Part shown: positions 44,918 through 53,993 of the stretch, piece by piece
Numbering within the stretch: position 1 is the first letter of the stretch
Layout: every line of letters begins with the position of its first letter
Source of the DNA: Verrucomicrobiia bacterium
GTDB lineage: Bacteria > Verrucomicrobiota > Verrucomicrobiia > Limisphaerales > JAEYXS01
Assembly: GCA_036405135.1 (NCBI GenBank)
Contig: DASWYF010000010.1
Location: 1 to 64,000, forward strand
DNA: 64,000 nt
Direction of reading: 5' to 3'
Made by a program: the position numbers and the translations under genes
The notes under the pieces: generated by a model
The model's input: the letters and a program-made list of their open reading frames with translations, nothing else
Databases searched by the model: none
Told to the model about the DNA's origin: nothing

Positions 44918-46372
44918 TCATTTCCTCGGCCCTACAAAAGCTGTTTTCACCGTCTCCAAAAGTTTGCCGTGCGAATACACGCCGATCTCAAGATGCGTGC
45001 TGGCTCCGTCCAGATCCTCTTCTTCCAGTTCGATCAGCACGGACGTCTGCGCGGAATTCTCCTTGGGCACGATGAATTCGCCCGCGCCCAGCACTTTCAC
45101 GGTGCCTTCACTGTTAAGCAACCGCAGCTCTACCGCGATGTCATGTCCCGTCTTGTTCACCACGCGCAGCGTGTAGATGTTGCTGATACGGCCTTCGCCC
45201 GCTTTTTGAAAGAGCGAGCCCGGTGCCCGCAGCAAGGCCGTCTCCACATCGGACCGGGTGAACACCAGCACGAGGAACAGCGTGATCAACGCCGTCAGGA
45301 TGACGGAATACAGCTTCATGCGGGCGGTGAATTTGAGCGATTCCCCTTTCTCGATGCCGTTCAACGAGGCGTAGCGGATGAGCCCGCGCGGCTGGCCCAC
45401 CTTGTCCATGACGTTGTCGCACGCATCGATGCACGCCGTGCAGTTCACACACTCCATCTGCACGCCGTTGCGGATGTCGATGCCTGTCGGACAAACTGCC
45501 ACGCATTGATGGCAGTTCACGCAATCTCCCTTGCCTCCCGCCTTGCGTTGCTCAGGCGCTTGCCCGCGCTTCAACGGTGCCCGGCCCTCACCGCGTTTGT
45601 AGTCATAGGCGACGACCATCGTGTTCTCATCCAGCAGGGCGGACTGGAACCGGCCATAAGGACAGATGAACGTGCACGCCTGCTCGCGGAACCGCGCGAA
45701 GATCGCGAAGAACAGCAGCGTGAACAGGATCATGAACGTCAGCCCCGTCACGTGGTTCCGCGGATCATCGGTGATGATCTGGAACAGCTTGTCGCTGCCC
45801 ACGATGTAGCTGAACAGCGTATTGCCCACGATGAAGGACAGGACAAAGAACACGCCATACTTGCTCACGCGCTTCCAGATCTTGTGCGGGCTCCACGGCG
45901 CGGCGGCGAGCGCCCTCTGCTCATGCGCATCGCCGTCGATCCAGTATTCGATCTTCCGGAAGACCATCTCCATCATCACCGTCTGCGGGCAGGTCCACCC
46001 GCACCACAACCGTCCAAACGCCGTGGTGAAGATCATGATGCCCACGAAGAACACCAGCATCGCCACCGCGAAGATGAATGTGTCCTGCGGCCAGAAGATC
46101 TGGCCCAGGATGGAGAACTTCCTCTCTACGATGTTGATCATCAGCAGCGGATTGCCGTTGATGCGCACGAACGGGCCGACGAACATGATCGCCAGCAGCA
46201 CCCAGCTCATCCACGTGCGCCAGCGGAACCATTTCCCATCCACCTTCTTCGCATAGATCCACTGGCGATAGCCTTTCTTGTCTGCTGTGCCGATATGGTC
46301 GCGGAAATCAGCAGGGTTGGCCTGCTGCTGAGCGCTGAGAGGATCGTAGGGTTCTTTTGAGGGAATGCTCAT
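44918..46372 (-). CDS. ccoG: Cytochrome oxidase accessory protein CcoG (FixG/RdxA)
   Basis: 484 residues. About five hydrophobic helices and two 4Fe-4S clusters: CVNCHQCVAVCPTGIDIRNG and CVNCTACIDACDNVM; additional Cys-Pro sites CGWTCPQTV and CTFICPYGRF in the membrane part. The C-terminal ~110 residues form an Ig-like domain. CcoG acts in copper reduction for the cbb3 oxidase. The start MSIPSKEPYDPLSAQQ fits. An unusual 156-base gap with repeats separates it from ccoP upstream; all other genes here are tightly spaced. Confidence 0.95.
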   Translation of the reverse strand: MSIPSKEPYDPLSAQQQANPADFRDHIGTADKKGYRQWIYAKKVDGKWFRWRTWMSWVLLAIMFVGPFVRINGNPLLMINIVERKFSILGQIFWPQDTFIFAVAMLVFFVGIMIFTTAFGRLWCGWTCPQTVMMEMVFRKIEYWIDGDAHEQRALAAAPWSPHKIWKRVSKYGVFFVLSFIVGNTLFSYIVGSDKLFQIITDDPRNHVTGLTFMILFTLLFFAIFARFREQACTFICPYGRFQSALLDENTMVVAYDYKRGEGRAPLKRGQAPEQRKAGGKGDCVNCHQCVAVCPTGIDIRNGVQMECVNCTACIDACDNVMDKVGQPRGLIRYASLNGIEKGESLKFTARMKLYSVILTALITLFLVLVFTRSDVETALLRAPGSLFQKAGEGRISNIYTLRVVNKTGHDIAVELRLLNSEGTVKVLGAGEFIVPKENSAQTSVLIELEEEDLDGASTHLEIGVYSHGKLLETVKTAFVGPRK

Positions 46373-46389
46373 ACGAATACTCCCGTTGA

Positions 46390-46526
46390 ATCAATGCCCA
46401 ATGACGAAATCCGAATGGCGAAGAAATGAACAAATGCCCAATGACCAATGCAGATACTTGCACTGAATGTTTGGTGCTTAGTCATTAGACATTCCTTCGT
46501 CATTCGTGCTTGGGCATTCGTCATTT
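46390..46526. repeat. Phrase-like inverted repeat between ccoP and ccoG
   Basis: The left half has AATGCCCAATGACGAAATCC and a second AAATGCCCAATGACCAATG; the right half has CTTCGTCATTCGTGC and TGGGCATTCGTCATTTA, the same words on the other strand. The whole spacer thus can fold as a loose hairpin. Text of this type is common in the spacers of several phyla (recollection). Confidence 0.65.
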
Positions 46527-46527
46527 A

Positions 46528-47115
46528 TCACTCGAACTCGCTCGGCTTCTCCGGGCCCTTCGGCTGATTCTCCGGCGGTTTCGGATTCGGCGGTTGCGTG
46601 CCACGCAAGGTATAGATGTAACTGGCCACGGAGGTGATCTCATCCGGTTTTAGTACGCCGCGCCAGGTCAGCATGCCCTTGTCCGGCACGCCGTTGATGA
46701 TGACTTTTACCGTGTCCACATAGTTGGAGCCATGGATCCAGAAATCATCCGTCAAGTTCGGCCCCACGATGCCGCCGCCATCGCCACGATGGCAGGGCGC
46801 GCAATAGGTGGTGTAAACCTGCGAGCCTTGGCTCATCACGGCTGGCTCTTTGGTGGGAACGAGCGATGCGATGTTAGCTTCGAACTTGGCGAGCGATGCG
46901 GTCTTGATCTCATCACCCGCCTTTTGTTCCTTCACATAAGCGGCCGCCTGCAAGTCGCCCATGTTGAACACATGATAGTAAAGCATGTAGCCGATGGAGA
47001 ACGCCACGCAGATGTAGAAGAGCCACACCCACCAGCGCGGCAGCAGGTTGTCGAGTTCTTTAATGCCATCTGCTTCGTGCTCCAGCAGGATGGGCTGTTT
47101 TGGGTCGTTACTCAT
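46528..47115 (-). CDS. ccoP: cbb3 oxidase subunit III, single-haem CcoP
   Basis: 195 residues. The N-terminus (EHEADGIKELDNLLPRWWVW) and one helix (~31-50) are the CcoP start; one haem-binding site C105-A-P-C108-H109 with a later Met (PDKGM) and WRGVLKPDEI form a cytochrome c domain. The C-terminal tail is Pro-rich. Typical CcoP has about 300 residues and two haem c groups, so here one cytochrome domain is missing. It carries electrons to CcoO/CcoN. Overlaps ccoQ by eight bases. Confidence 0.93.
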   Translation of the reverse strand: MSNDPKQPILLEHEADGIKELDNLLPRWWVWLFYICVAFSIGYMLYYHVFNMGDLQAAAYVKEQKAGDEIKTASLAKFEANIASLVPTKEPAVMSQGSQVYTTYCAPCHRGDGGGIVGPNLTDDFWIHGSNYVDTVKVIINGVPDKGMLTWRGVLKPDEITSVASYIYTLRGTQPPNPKPPENQPKGPEKPSEFE

Positions 47116-47296
47116 GGCGTGCCTCCGTGTTCTTGGTGCCGTCTTCCAGCGGAATCTGGCTCATCTGTTTCAGGAAAGGTTTCTTCAGGCACGCCGCATA
47201 GATCAGCGCACCGGCGAAGACCGCGAAGAACAGCAGAATCGAGATGATGCCGAAATTCTCGACACCACCGATATGGGTCAGAACATTCTTGATCAT
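47108..47296 (-). CDS. ccoQ: cbb3 oxidase small subunit CcoQ
   Basis: 62 residues, one hydrophobic helix (FGIISILLFFAVFAGALIYA), then a basic turn KKPFLKQM. Position between ccoNO and ccoP, size and the FxxxxxWAF-less, KKPF-type end fit CcoQ or FixQ, which stabilises the oxidase. Sequence identity with known CcoQ is low for such a short protein, so placement carries most of the weight. Overlaps ccoP by eight bases and follows ccoNO by eleven. Confidence 0.85.
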   Translation of the reverse strand: MIKNVLTHIGGVENFGIISILLFFAVFAGALIYAACLKKPFLKQMSQIPLEDGTKNTEARHE

Positions 47297-47307
47297 AGTT
47301 GGCCTTA

Positions 47308-49461
47308 TTAGTTGGAGGGGTTAGGTGCCGGAGTGGTGGCGGCTTGCACCTTGATGTCCGTGCCGAGCCGTTGCAGATACGCGATCATCGCGATGATCTC
47401 CTTGTCCGGTTGTGCCTCGACGGAACCGACCTTCAGGTTCGTCACGATGGTATCCGCCTGTTTCTCCAAGTCCTTCAAAGCCTCGCCGTTCTCATAGCCT
47501 TCCGGATACGGCACGCCCACCTTGCGCAAGGCGGCGATGCGGGCGGGCAACGCCTTCTTGTCCATCTTCTGCTCCAGCAGCCACGGATAACGCGGCATGA
47601 TGGAGCCGGGTGACGTGAGGCGCGGATCATCCATGTGATTGTAGTGCCACGCATCTGGATACTTCGCACCGACGCGATGCAGGTCCGGACCCGTACGCTT
47701 GGAGCCCCACAGGAACGGATGATCATAAACGAATTCACCTGCCTTCGAATACTCGCCGTAACGCTCCGTTTCCGAGCGGAAAGGCCGGATCATCTGTGAA
47801 TGGCAACCTACGCAACCCTCGCGGATGTAGATGTCACGCCCCAGCACTTCGAGCGGGGTGTAAGGTTTCACACTGGAGATCGTCGGCACGTTCTCCTTGA
47901 TGAGATACATCGGCACGATCTCCACCAGTCCACCGATGGCCACCGCGACGAGTGACAGCACGGTGAGTGTGATGGGTTTGGCTTCCAGCCAGCGATGCTT
48001 CCACGGATCTTGCTCCGCATGCAACTCGTGACCGGCATTGCGCGGAGCCGCTTGCGCTTCCACTTCCGGCACGAACACACCGGACTTGGCCGTCTTCCAC
48101 AGATTGTAGGCCATCAAGAAAGCGCCCAAGATGTAGAGCAGACCACCCACGGCACGCAGTACGAACATGGGGATGAGCTGGATGACCGTCTCCAGGAAGT
48201 TCGCATACTTCAGGAAGCCTTCCGGCGTGAACTGCTTCCACATCAAACCCTGTGTGATGCCGCTCCAATACATCGGGATGACGTAGAACATCATGCCCGT
48301 GAGCGAGATCCAGAAGTGCCAGTTCGCCAGCTTCTTGGACCACAGCGGCGTATTATACAGGCGCGGGAACAGCCAGTAGAGCATGGAGAACGTAAGGAAG
48401 CCGTTCCAGCCCAGCGCGCCCGTATGCACGTGCGCCACGGTCCAGTCTGTGTAATGCGAGAGGGAGTTCACGCTCTTGATGGAGAGCAGCGGGCCTTCGA
48501 GCGTGGCCATGCCGTAAGCCGTGAGCGCCACGACCATGAACTTCAACATGGGTTCCTGACGCACCTTGTCCCACGCACCGCGCAGGGTGAGCAGACCATT
48601 CAACATGCCGCCCCAGCTCGGCGCCACGAGCATCACGGAGAACACCATGCCGAGGGATTGCGCCCAGTCCGGCAACGCCGTGAACAGCAAGTGATGCGGT
48701 CCCGCCCAGATGTAGATAAAGATGAGCGCCCAGAAATGGATGATGGAGAGACGATACGAGAACACTGGGCGCTCGGCCGCCTTCGGCAGGAAGTAATACA
48801 TCAGGCCGAGGTAAGGCGTGGTGAGGAAGAACGCCACGGCGTTGTGCCCATACCACCATTGCACCAGCGCATCCTGCACACCCGCATAGATCGGATAGCT
48901 CTTGAAGGCGCTGGCAGGAACAGCCAGCGAGTTTACGATATGCAGCATCGCGACAGTCAGCGCCGTGGCGATAAAGAACCAGATGGCGACATACATGTGC
49001 TTCTCGCGCCGACGCAAGATGGTGCCCATCAAGTTCACCGTGAACACGACCCACACCAGCGCGATGGCGATGTCGATCGGCCATTCCAGCTCCGCGTATT
49101 CCTTGCTCGTGGTAAGACCAAGCGGGAGTGTGACGGCGGCGGCCACGATGATCGCGTTCCAGCCCCAGAAATTGATCCAGCTCAACGTGTCATTGAACAT
49201 GCGCGCCTTGCACAGCCGCTGGAGCGAGTAGTAGATGCCCATGAACATGCCATTGCCCACGAAGGCAAAGACCACGGCATTCGTATGCAGTGGCCGCAGG
49301 CGGCCGAAGCTCACGAACTGCAGTTGCAGGTTGGCTTCCGGCCAGAAGAGTTGCACGGCCGCCAGCAAGCCGGCGCTCATGCCCACGATGCCCCATATCA
49401 CGGTGGCGATCGCAAAGGCGCGGACGATCCGGTTATCGTATTTAAACGTTTCCAGGTTCAT
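47308..49461 (-). CDS. ccoNO: Fused cbb3 oxidase subunits I and II (CcoN-CcoO)
   Basis: 717 residues. Residues ~1-470 form CcoN: about twelve helices with His ligands of haem and CuB in GRLRPLHTNAVVFAFVGNG, WYGHNAVAFFLTTPYLGLMY, AGPHHLLFT and DWTVAHVHTGALGWN. Residues ~500-717 form CcoO with C-V-G-C-H-S (haem c, near residue 550) and an axial Met in GSIMPRYPWLL. In most Proteobacteria these are two genes; fusions occur in some other phyla such as Bacteroidota. It reduces oxygen to water with high affinity and pumps protons. Confidence 0.96.
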   Translation of the reverse strand: MNLETFKYDNRIVRAFAIATVIWGIVGMSAGLLAAVQLFWPEANLQLQFVSFGRLRPLHTNAVVFAFVGNGMFMGIYYSLQRLCKARMFNDTLSWINFWGWNAIIVAAAVTLPLGLTTSKEYAELEWPIDIAIALVWVVFTVNLMGTILRRREKHMYVAIWFFIATALTVAMLHIVNSLAVPASAFKSYPIYAGVQDALVQWWYGHNAVAFFLTTPYLGLMYYFLPKAAERPVFSYRLSIIHFWALIFIYIWAGPHHLLFTALPDWAQSLGMVFSVMLVAPSWGGMLNGLLTLRGAWDKVRQEPMLKFMVVALTAYGMATLEGPLLSIKSVNSLSHYTDWTVAHVHTGALGWNGFLTFSMLYWLFPRLYNTPLWSKKLANWHFWISLTGMMFYVIPMYWSGITQGLMWKQFTPEGFLKYANFLETVIQLIPMFVLRAVGGLLYILGAFLMAYNLWKTAKSGVFVPEVEAQAAPRNAGHELHAEQDPWKHRWLEAKPITLTVLSLVAVAIGGLVEIVPMYLIKENVPTISSVKPYTPLEVLGRDIYIREGCVGCHSQMIRPFRSETERYGEYSKAGEFVYDHPFLWGSKRTGPDLHRVGAKYPDAWHYNHMDDPRLTSPGSIMPRYPWLLEQKMDKKALPARIAALRKVGVPYPEGYENGEALKDLEKQADTIVTNLKVGSVEAQPDKEIIAMIAYLQRLGTDIKVQAATTPAPNPSN

Positions 49462-49651
49462 GTTCAGTCTTTTCAGGTTTGGTCGCTAAATCGTTTTTCT
49501 TCACCGGTTTGCCCGGCTCATCCAGCAGCACACGCATGGAAGGCGTGGCCGTATCCTCGTACTGACCGCTACGCACCGCCCACACGAAGGCGAGGAGAAA
49601 GCCGGTGGCGGCGATGATGCTCAGCGGGATCAATAGAAAGATGACGCTCAT
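49442..49651 (-). CDS. ccoS: cbb3 oxidase assembly protein CcoS
   Basis: 69 residues from ATG 49651. One hydrophobic helix at the start (MSVIFLLIPLSIIAATGFLL then AFVWAVRSGQYEDTATPSMR): the W.VRSGQYED segment is the CcoS signature. CcoS is needed to insert redox cofactors into CcoN. The ATG overlaps the ccoI stop as ATGA, and the end overlaps the start of ccoNO by 20 bases. The C-terminus is Lys/Glu-rich. Confidence 0.93.
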   Translation of the reverse strand: MSVIFLLIPLSIIAATGFLLAFVWAVRSGQYEDTATPSMRVLLDEPGKPVKKNDLATKPEKTEHEPGNV

Positions 49652-52125
49652 CGGATTTCCTCCATGGTTGCGCCGATACCTTCGCGCTTCGCCATCCAGC
49701 CGGTCATCAGGCACGCAAAGCCCACTACGGTGATAGAACTTACCGGCATCAAGATCGCGCACACGACGGGCGAGAGCAGACCTTGCACGGCCAAGGCCAG
49801 GCCGATGACGTTGTAAGCAGCAGATACGAGAAAACTGGCTTTGATGACCCGCACCGCGCTCTTCGCGAAGCGCAAGATGGCATCGATGCGTGGCACCAAT
49901 CGCGCGGAGAGAATCATGTCGCTGGCCGGTGAGAAGGCGCTCATGTCTTCCACTACCGCCACGCCCACATCGCTCTGCTTCAGTGCCCCGGCGTCATTCA
50001 ATCCATCACCCACCATCATCACCGTCTTGCCGCGCTGCTGCAGGTCACGGATGAAACCGAGCTTGTTCAACGGGCTTTGGTTGAAATGCAGATGCGCCTG
50101 CGCACCGAAGATCTCCGCGAAACGGGCCCGCTCGCGTTCATTATCACCACTGAGCAGCGCCAATTCATAATGGCTCGAGAGATTTTGGATAAGCCGGTCC
50201 GTCTCCGGGCGCAACGCGTTCTGCAACACATAGCAGCCACGATACTGGCCGTTGATGGCCACATGGATGACGCTGCCGCTTTCCGCCGCCGCACTCGCCA
50301 CCCTTAGTCCGCGTGATTGCAACCATGTGGCCGAGCCCATCCAGATCTCCTGCCGGTTGACCTGGCCTTCCATGCCGCATCCGGCTGTCTCCAAGAAGGA
50401 CCGCACGGTATCTGGGAAATGATTGCCCGCGATGGCATGCCCCAGGCGCACCGCCAACGGATGCGTGCTGTGCCGCGTCATGGAGAACAACGCCCGCTCC
50501 TCGGCTTCGCTCAAGGGAGTGCCGTGAAACTTCACCAGACCACCACCGACAGCCGTCAAAGTGCCCGTCTTGTCGAACACGATTGTGTCCACGCGAGCGA
50601 GCCGCTCGATGATGCCCGCGCTCTTCAGGAAAGCGTTCCACTTCGCCAGCCAGCGATGTGCCGTGCCAAGCGTGAACGGCGCGGCCAGCGCCAAAGCACA
50701 GGGGCAAGCGACGATAAGGACCGCTGTGAACGACTTCAAAGCGAGCGACGGATTGAAGACCGCCCAATACGCCGCCGCCCCGAGCGCAATGGCCAGCACC
50801 AGCTTCGTGAAACGCTGGCTGTATTCGTTCGTGAGATTGTCGAGGCTGTCGCGGTCTTCTTTGCGGAAGGCCTCCTGGTTCCAGAGCGAGGTCAGGTAGC
50901 TTTGCGAGACCGCTTTTACTGTCTCCACTTCGATGGCCCCGCCGATCTGGCGCCCGCCGGCGTAGATATAGTCGCCGGTCTGCTTCTCCACCGGTTCCGA
51001 TTCGCCGGTGACGAAGCTGTAATCGATCACCGCCGGTCCCGCGACCAGCCGCGCATCAGCAGGGATCAGTTCGCCATTGCGCAGGATGAGATGATCACCC
51101 GTCTGGATCTGCGAGAGCGCGATGCGTTCTTCCATCTTGCCTTTCCGCACCACTGAGAGCGGAAAGAACGACTTGTAATCCCGGTCAAACGCCAGCCGGT
51201 CATACGTCTTCTGTTGAAACACACGACCGCTCAAGAGGAAGAACAGCAGGCCCGCGAGCGAATCGAAGTAGCCTTCACCCGTCCCACTCACGACCTCATA
51301 TGTGCTCTGCAGGAAGATAGCGACGATGCCCGCCGCGATTGGCACCTCGATGGTCAGCAGCTTCTGGCGCAGGCTCACCCATGCCGCGCGCCAGTAATCT
51401 TGCGCACTGTAGATCACCACGGGCAGCGAGAGTGCCAGGCTGAACCATCCGAATATTCTGTGAAAGTAAGGTTCGCTCGCGCTGTCGAGACCGAGATAGG
51501 AGGCCAGACTGAACAGCATCGTGTTGCCGAACGCAAAACCCGCGATGCCGACTTGCAACCACAGCTTGCGGCTCACGATGCCCTTGGGCCGCGCTTCGAG
51601 GTCCGCCAGTTTCAGTTCCGGCTCATAGCCGAGTGACGCCAGCAATGTCACCACTTCGCTCAGCTTCACCTGATCCGTCGCGAACGAGAGCGCGATCTCC
51701 TTACGCGGGAAATGGACGCGCGCTTCGCCGATCTGCGGATTCAGCCGGTAAAGATTTTCCAGCAACCACACGCAGGCGATGCAATGGATGGCCGGGATGC
51801 GGAAGGTGATACGCGTGATACGTTCATTGCTGAAATCCACCAGGCGCTCGCGCACCGCCGGTTCATCCAGATACTGGTATTGCTCCACCTTGGCCGGTCC
51901 GCCGATGCGTACGCCCGCATTCTCGCTCAACTCGTAGAAGTTACCGAGACCGTTCTCGGTGAGCAGTTCGAACACCAACTGACAGCCTTGGCAGCAGAAA
52001 ACATGGTTTTCTCTTGTCAGAGGATCAGCGCCGCAAGTTGTGCCGCAGTGAGTGCATGTCGTGTCGTTCAAAAGCGTCAGTGCTGTCGCTTCTGGTGCAG
52101 TCGTCTTGGCTAAGTCGTTCGGCAT
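49648..52125 (-). CDS. ccoI: Copper-transporting P-type ATPase CcoI (FixI)
   Basis: 825 residues. N-terminal Cys-rich part (CTHCGTTCGADP, FCCQGCQLVFELL), a degenerate heavy-metal domain with CIACVWLLENL, eight helices, the metal site CPCALALAAP, the phosphorylation site DKTGTLTAVGG, and MMVGDGLNDAGALKQ. It moves copper for cbb3 oxidase assembly. The first gene of the minus-strand operon. In the 240-base upstream gap I found no convincing FNR box; oxygen control remains open. Confidence 0.95.
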   Translation of the reverse strand: MPNDLAKTTAPEATALTLLNDTTCTHCGTTCGADPLTRENHVFCCQGCQLVFELLTENGLGNFYELSENAGVRIGGPAKVEQYQYLDEPAVRERLVDFSNERITRITFRIPAIHCIACVWLLENLYRLNPQIGEARVHFPRKEIALSFATDQVKLSEVVTLLASLGYEPELKLADLEARPKGIVSRKLWLQVGIAGFAFGNTMLFSLASYLGLDSASEPYFHRIFGWFSLALSLPVVIYSAQDYWRAAWVSLRQKLLTIEVPIAAGIVAIFLQSTYEVVSGTGEGYFDSLAGLLFFLLSGRVFQQKTYDRLAFDRDYKSFFPLSVVRKGKMEERIALSQIQTGDHLILRNGELIPADARLVAGPAVIDYSFVTGESEPVEKQTGDYIYAGGRQIGGAIEVETVKAVSQSYLTSLWNQEAFRKEDRDSLDNLTNEYSQRFTKLVLAIALGAAAYWAVFNPSLALKSFTAVLIVACPCALALAAPFTLGTAHRWLAKWNAFLKSAGIIERLARVDTIVFDKTGTLTAVGGGLVKFHGTPLSEAEERALFSMTRHSTHPLAVRLGHAIAGNHFPDTVRSFLETAGCGMEGQVNRQEIWMGSATWLQSRGLRVASAAAESGSVIHVAINGQYRGCYVLQNALRPETDRLIQNLSSHYELALLSGDNERERARFAEIFGAQAHLHFNQSPLNKLGFIRDLQQRGKTVMMVGDGLNDAGALKQSDVGVAVVEDMSAFSPASDMILSARLVPRIDAILRFAKSAVRVIKASFLVSAAYNVIGLALAVQGLLSPVVCAILMPVSSITVVGFACLMTGWMAKREGIGATMEEIR

Positions 52126-52364
52126 TCTTTGGTCTTCACTGGGAAGACAAAACTAGCTATCGGACAAAATGGATTTAGGGGCTTATCTATTTTTGCTTGG
52201 CATTGTTCATTTGTGGTTAATTAGAAAAACTGATTTAAATACGGTTAATTGATGCGGACAACTACTACGGGGAGAATTCACTTTCCAATGGGCTGATAAA
52301 ACGCGCAGGTTTGTCCGCACGTGTTATGATACGTTCTGCCGACCAGGCCAATCTCCTGCCACTC

Positions 52365-53309
52365 ATGCAAACTATTGGATTACATCATCTTAAGGGGCGG
52401 TTGGCCGGGGCGGTCGCCATTCTGATTTCATTGGTTTCGTTGCCAGTGTCTGGGCAGGTAATGGCTGTTTCCAAACCCACGCGTGCAAATGTTTCTTACG
52501 GCAAGCACGCGCGTCAGGTATTGGATTTTTATCAGGCGGAGGGGAAGCAGCCGCAGCCATTGCTATTCTTCATCCATGGCGGCGGTTGGATGAACGGTGA
52601 CAAGGCGAACCCTGATTTTCTCGCGAAGTGCCTGGAGTCTGGCATCTCGGTGGTGTCGATCAACTATCGCTTCATCCCTGATGCCATCGCAGATAAGATC
52701 GATCCTCCTGTGAAGGCCTGCTTGGACGATGCCGCCCGCGCGTTGCAATTCGTCCGCAGCAAAGCGACGGAATGGAACATCGACAAAACGCGCATCGCCG
52801 GATGTGGCGGTTCCGCTGGCGGCTTTACTGCTCTGTGGCTCGCGTTTCATCCGGAGCTGGCGGATCCGAAAAGTGATGACCTGATCGCTCGCGAATCCAC
52901 ACGACTGACGTGTGTGCTGACTTTTGTGCCGCAGACATCTCTCGATCCACAACAGATGAGGGACTGGATCCCGAACAATGATTATGGGCATCATGCGTTT
53001 GCCTTGCCGAGCATGGCGGAGTTTATGAAGCAACGGGAAAAGCTGATGCCTTGGATCAAAAGGTTATCCCCTTATGAACTGGCCACGGCGGATGATCCCC
53101 CGGTCTTGCTCTTCTACGATTCAGTTCCAGCACTGGGGCAACCGCACAAAGATCCGCCTCATTCAGCAAATTTCGGCGCGGGTCTTGCAGTGAAACTCAA
53201 GCAAGTGGGGGTCAGTCACGAATTCAACTACACGGGTGCAACGGGATTGAAGTATCCCGATCTGTTCAGCTTTTTGACGGACAAGCTCAAAATTTCTCCG
53301 GCCAGATAA
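52365..53309 (+). CDS. Exported alpha/beta hydrolase (esterase/lipase)
   Basis: 314 residues from ATG 52365, which gives a signal peptide (MQTIGLHHLKGRLAGAVAIL, ending VSGQV); upstream in-frame codons to 52311 would put a long polar stretch in front. The hydrolase fold has the oxyanion HGGGW, NYRFIPDA, and nucleophile G-G-S-A-G-G in IAGCGGSAGGFTALW, as in hormone-sensitive-lipase-like and BD-FAE esterases. The final His is probably late (KYPDLFSF region lacks a clear H, so it is not located). Such proteins are frequent in polymer-degrading Verrucomicrobiota and Planctomycetota. Confidence 0.85.
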   Translation: MQTIGLHHLKGRLAGAVAILISLVSLPVSGQVMAVSKPTRANVSYGKHARQVLDFYQAEGKQPQPLLFFIHGGGWMNGDKANPDFLAKCLESGISVVSINYRFIPDAIADKIDPPVKACLDDAARALQFVRSKATEWNIDKTRIAGCGGSAGGFTALWLAFHPELADPKSDDLIARESTRLTCVLTFVPQTSLDPQQMRDWIPNNDYGHHAFALPSMAEFMKQREKLMPWIKRLSPYELATADDPPVLLFYDSVPALGQPHKDPPHSANFGAGLAVKLKQVGVSHEFNYTGATGLKYPDLFSFLTDKLKISPAR

Positions 53310-53469
53310 CGGAATACAGGGAGAAAAGTTCTCTCCGGTTTGCATTTTACGAAAATGCGTGAACCTTATGGCCGGCGTGAAATAGGCTGTGCAACAAAGA
53401 GGTTAATTCCGGCTTTTTTTGAAATTGCGGGTTGTCTGGAACAGTAATCCAGAATAAACAGGGAGCTTG

Positions 53470-53889
53470 ATGCTGGGAAAAATTCTATTGGTAGAAGACA
53501 GTGAAACTGATGCTATTCTGATAAAATCTTCCTTAAATAAGGTTTATTCGGATGTGCAACTTCATGTAGTCAGGGACGGCCAGCAGGCGATGGATTACCT
53601 GTCTGGCCTGGGTAAGTTTACGGATCGGGAAAAGTATCCTTTTCCCCAGCTTGTGTTATTGGACCTCAAGTTACCTGGTATTTCCGGGCTGGAAGTCTTG
53701 CGGTGGATACGTTCCACTCCGGCGCTTGCGGGATTGATCATCGTGGTGCTGACTTGTTCTGATTTTCCCGCAGATACGACCCAAGCGTATAATTTGGGTG
53801 CCAATTCGGTGCTGCGCAAACCCTCTTCAGGGGGGGACATGGCGGCCTTGTTGAAGTCCATCATAGATTATTGGGCGAGGAGAGAGTGA
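53470..53889 (+). CDS. Stand-alone response regulator (Rcp1 type)
   Basis: 139 residues from ATG 53470, with GGGAGC seven bases before. A single receiver: ILLVEDSETDAILIKSSL, LVLLD-LKLPGISG (phosphoacceptor Asp), T at VVLTCS, K at VLRKPSS. The insert around KFTDREKYPFPQ between the third and fourth elements is typical of the Rcp1 group that works with phytochrome-like kinases. No output domain. No kinase gene lies next to it; the kinase at 57433-59946 has its own Rcp1-type partner. Confidence 0.9.
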   Translation: MLGKILLVEDSETDAILIKSSLNKVYSDVQLHVVRDGQQAMDYLSGLGKFTDREKYPFPQLVLLDLKLPGISGLEVLRWIRSTPALAGLIIVVLTCSDFPADTTQAYNLGANSVLRKPSSGGDMAALLKSIIDYWARRE

Positions 53890-53993
53890 GGGTTGCGTCT
53901 GATTTCAGATGCTCGATTTAGGCATGGTGGATCGTTTCCTGAGAGCGTCAGCTTTACCTTGGGGCCGGGTTTTGCCATGCTGTGAACCAGCCC

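Noticed and set aside
44615-46360. Long open frame antisense to ccoG, and a similar one (47995-49617) antisense to ccoNO
   Set aside because: Both are mirror frames of strongly supported oxidase genes in GC-rich DNA; the translations are His/Arg/Gln-rich and resemble nothing.
52249-52262. FNR/Anr box upstream of ccoI (TTGAT GCGG ACAAC)
   Set aside because: The second half should read ATCAA; only the first half matches, and a half-site is expected by chance in such an AT-rich gap.
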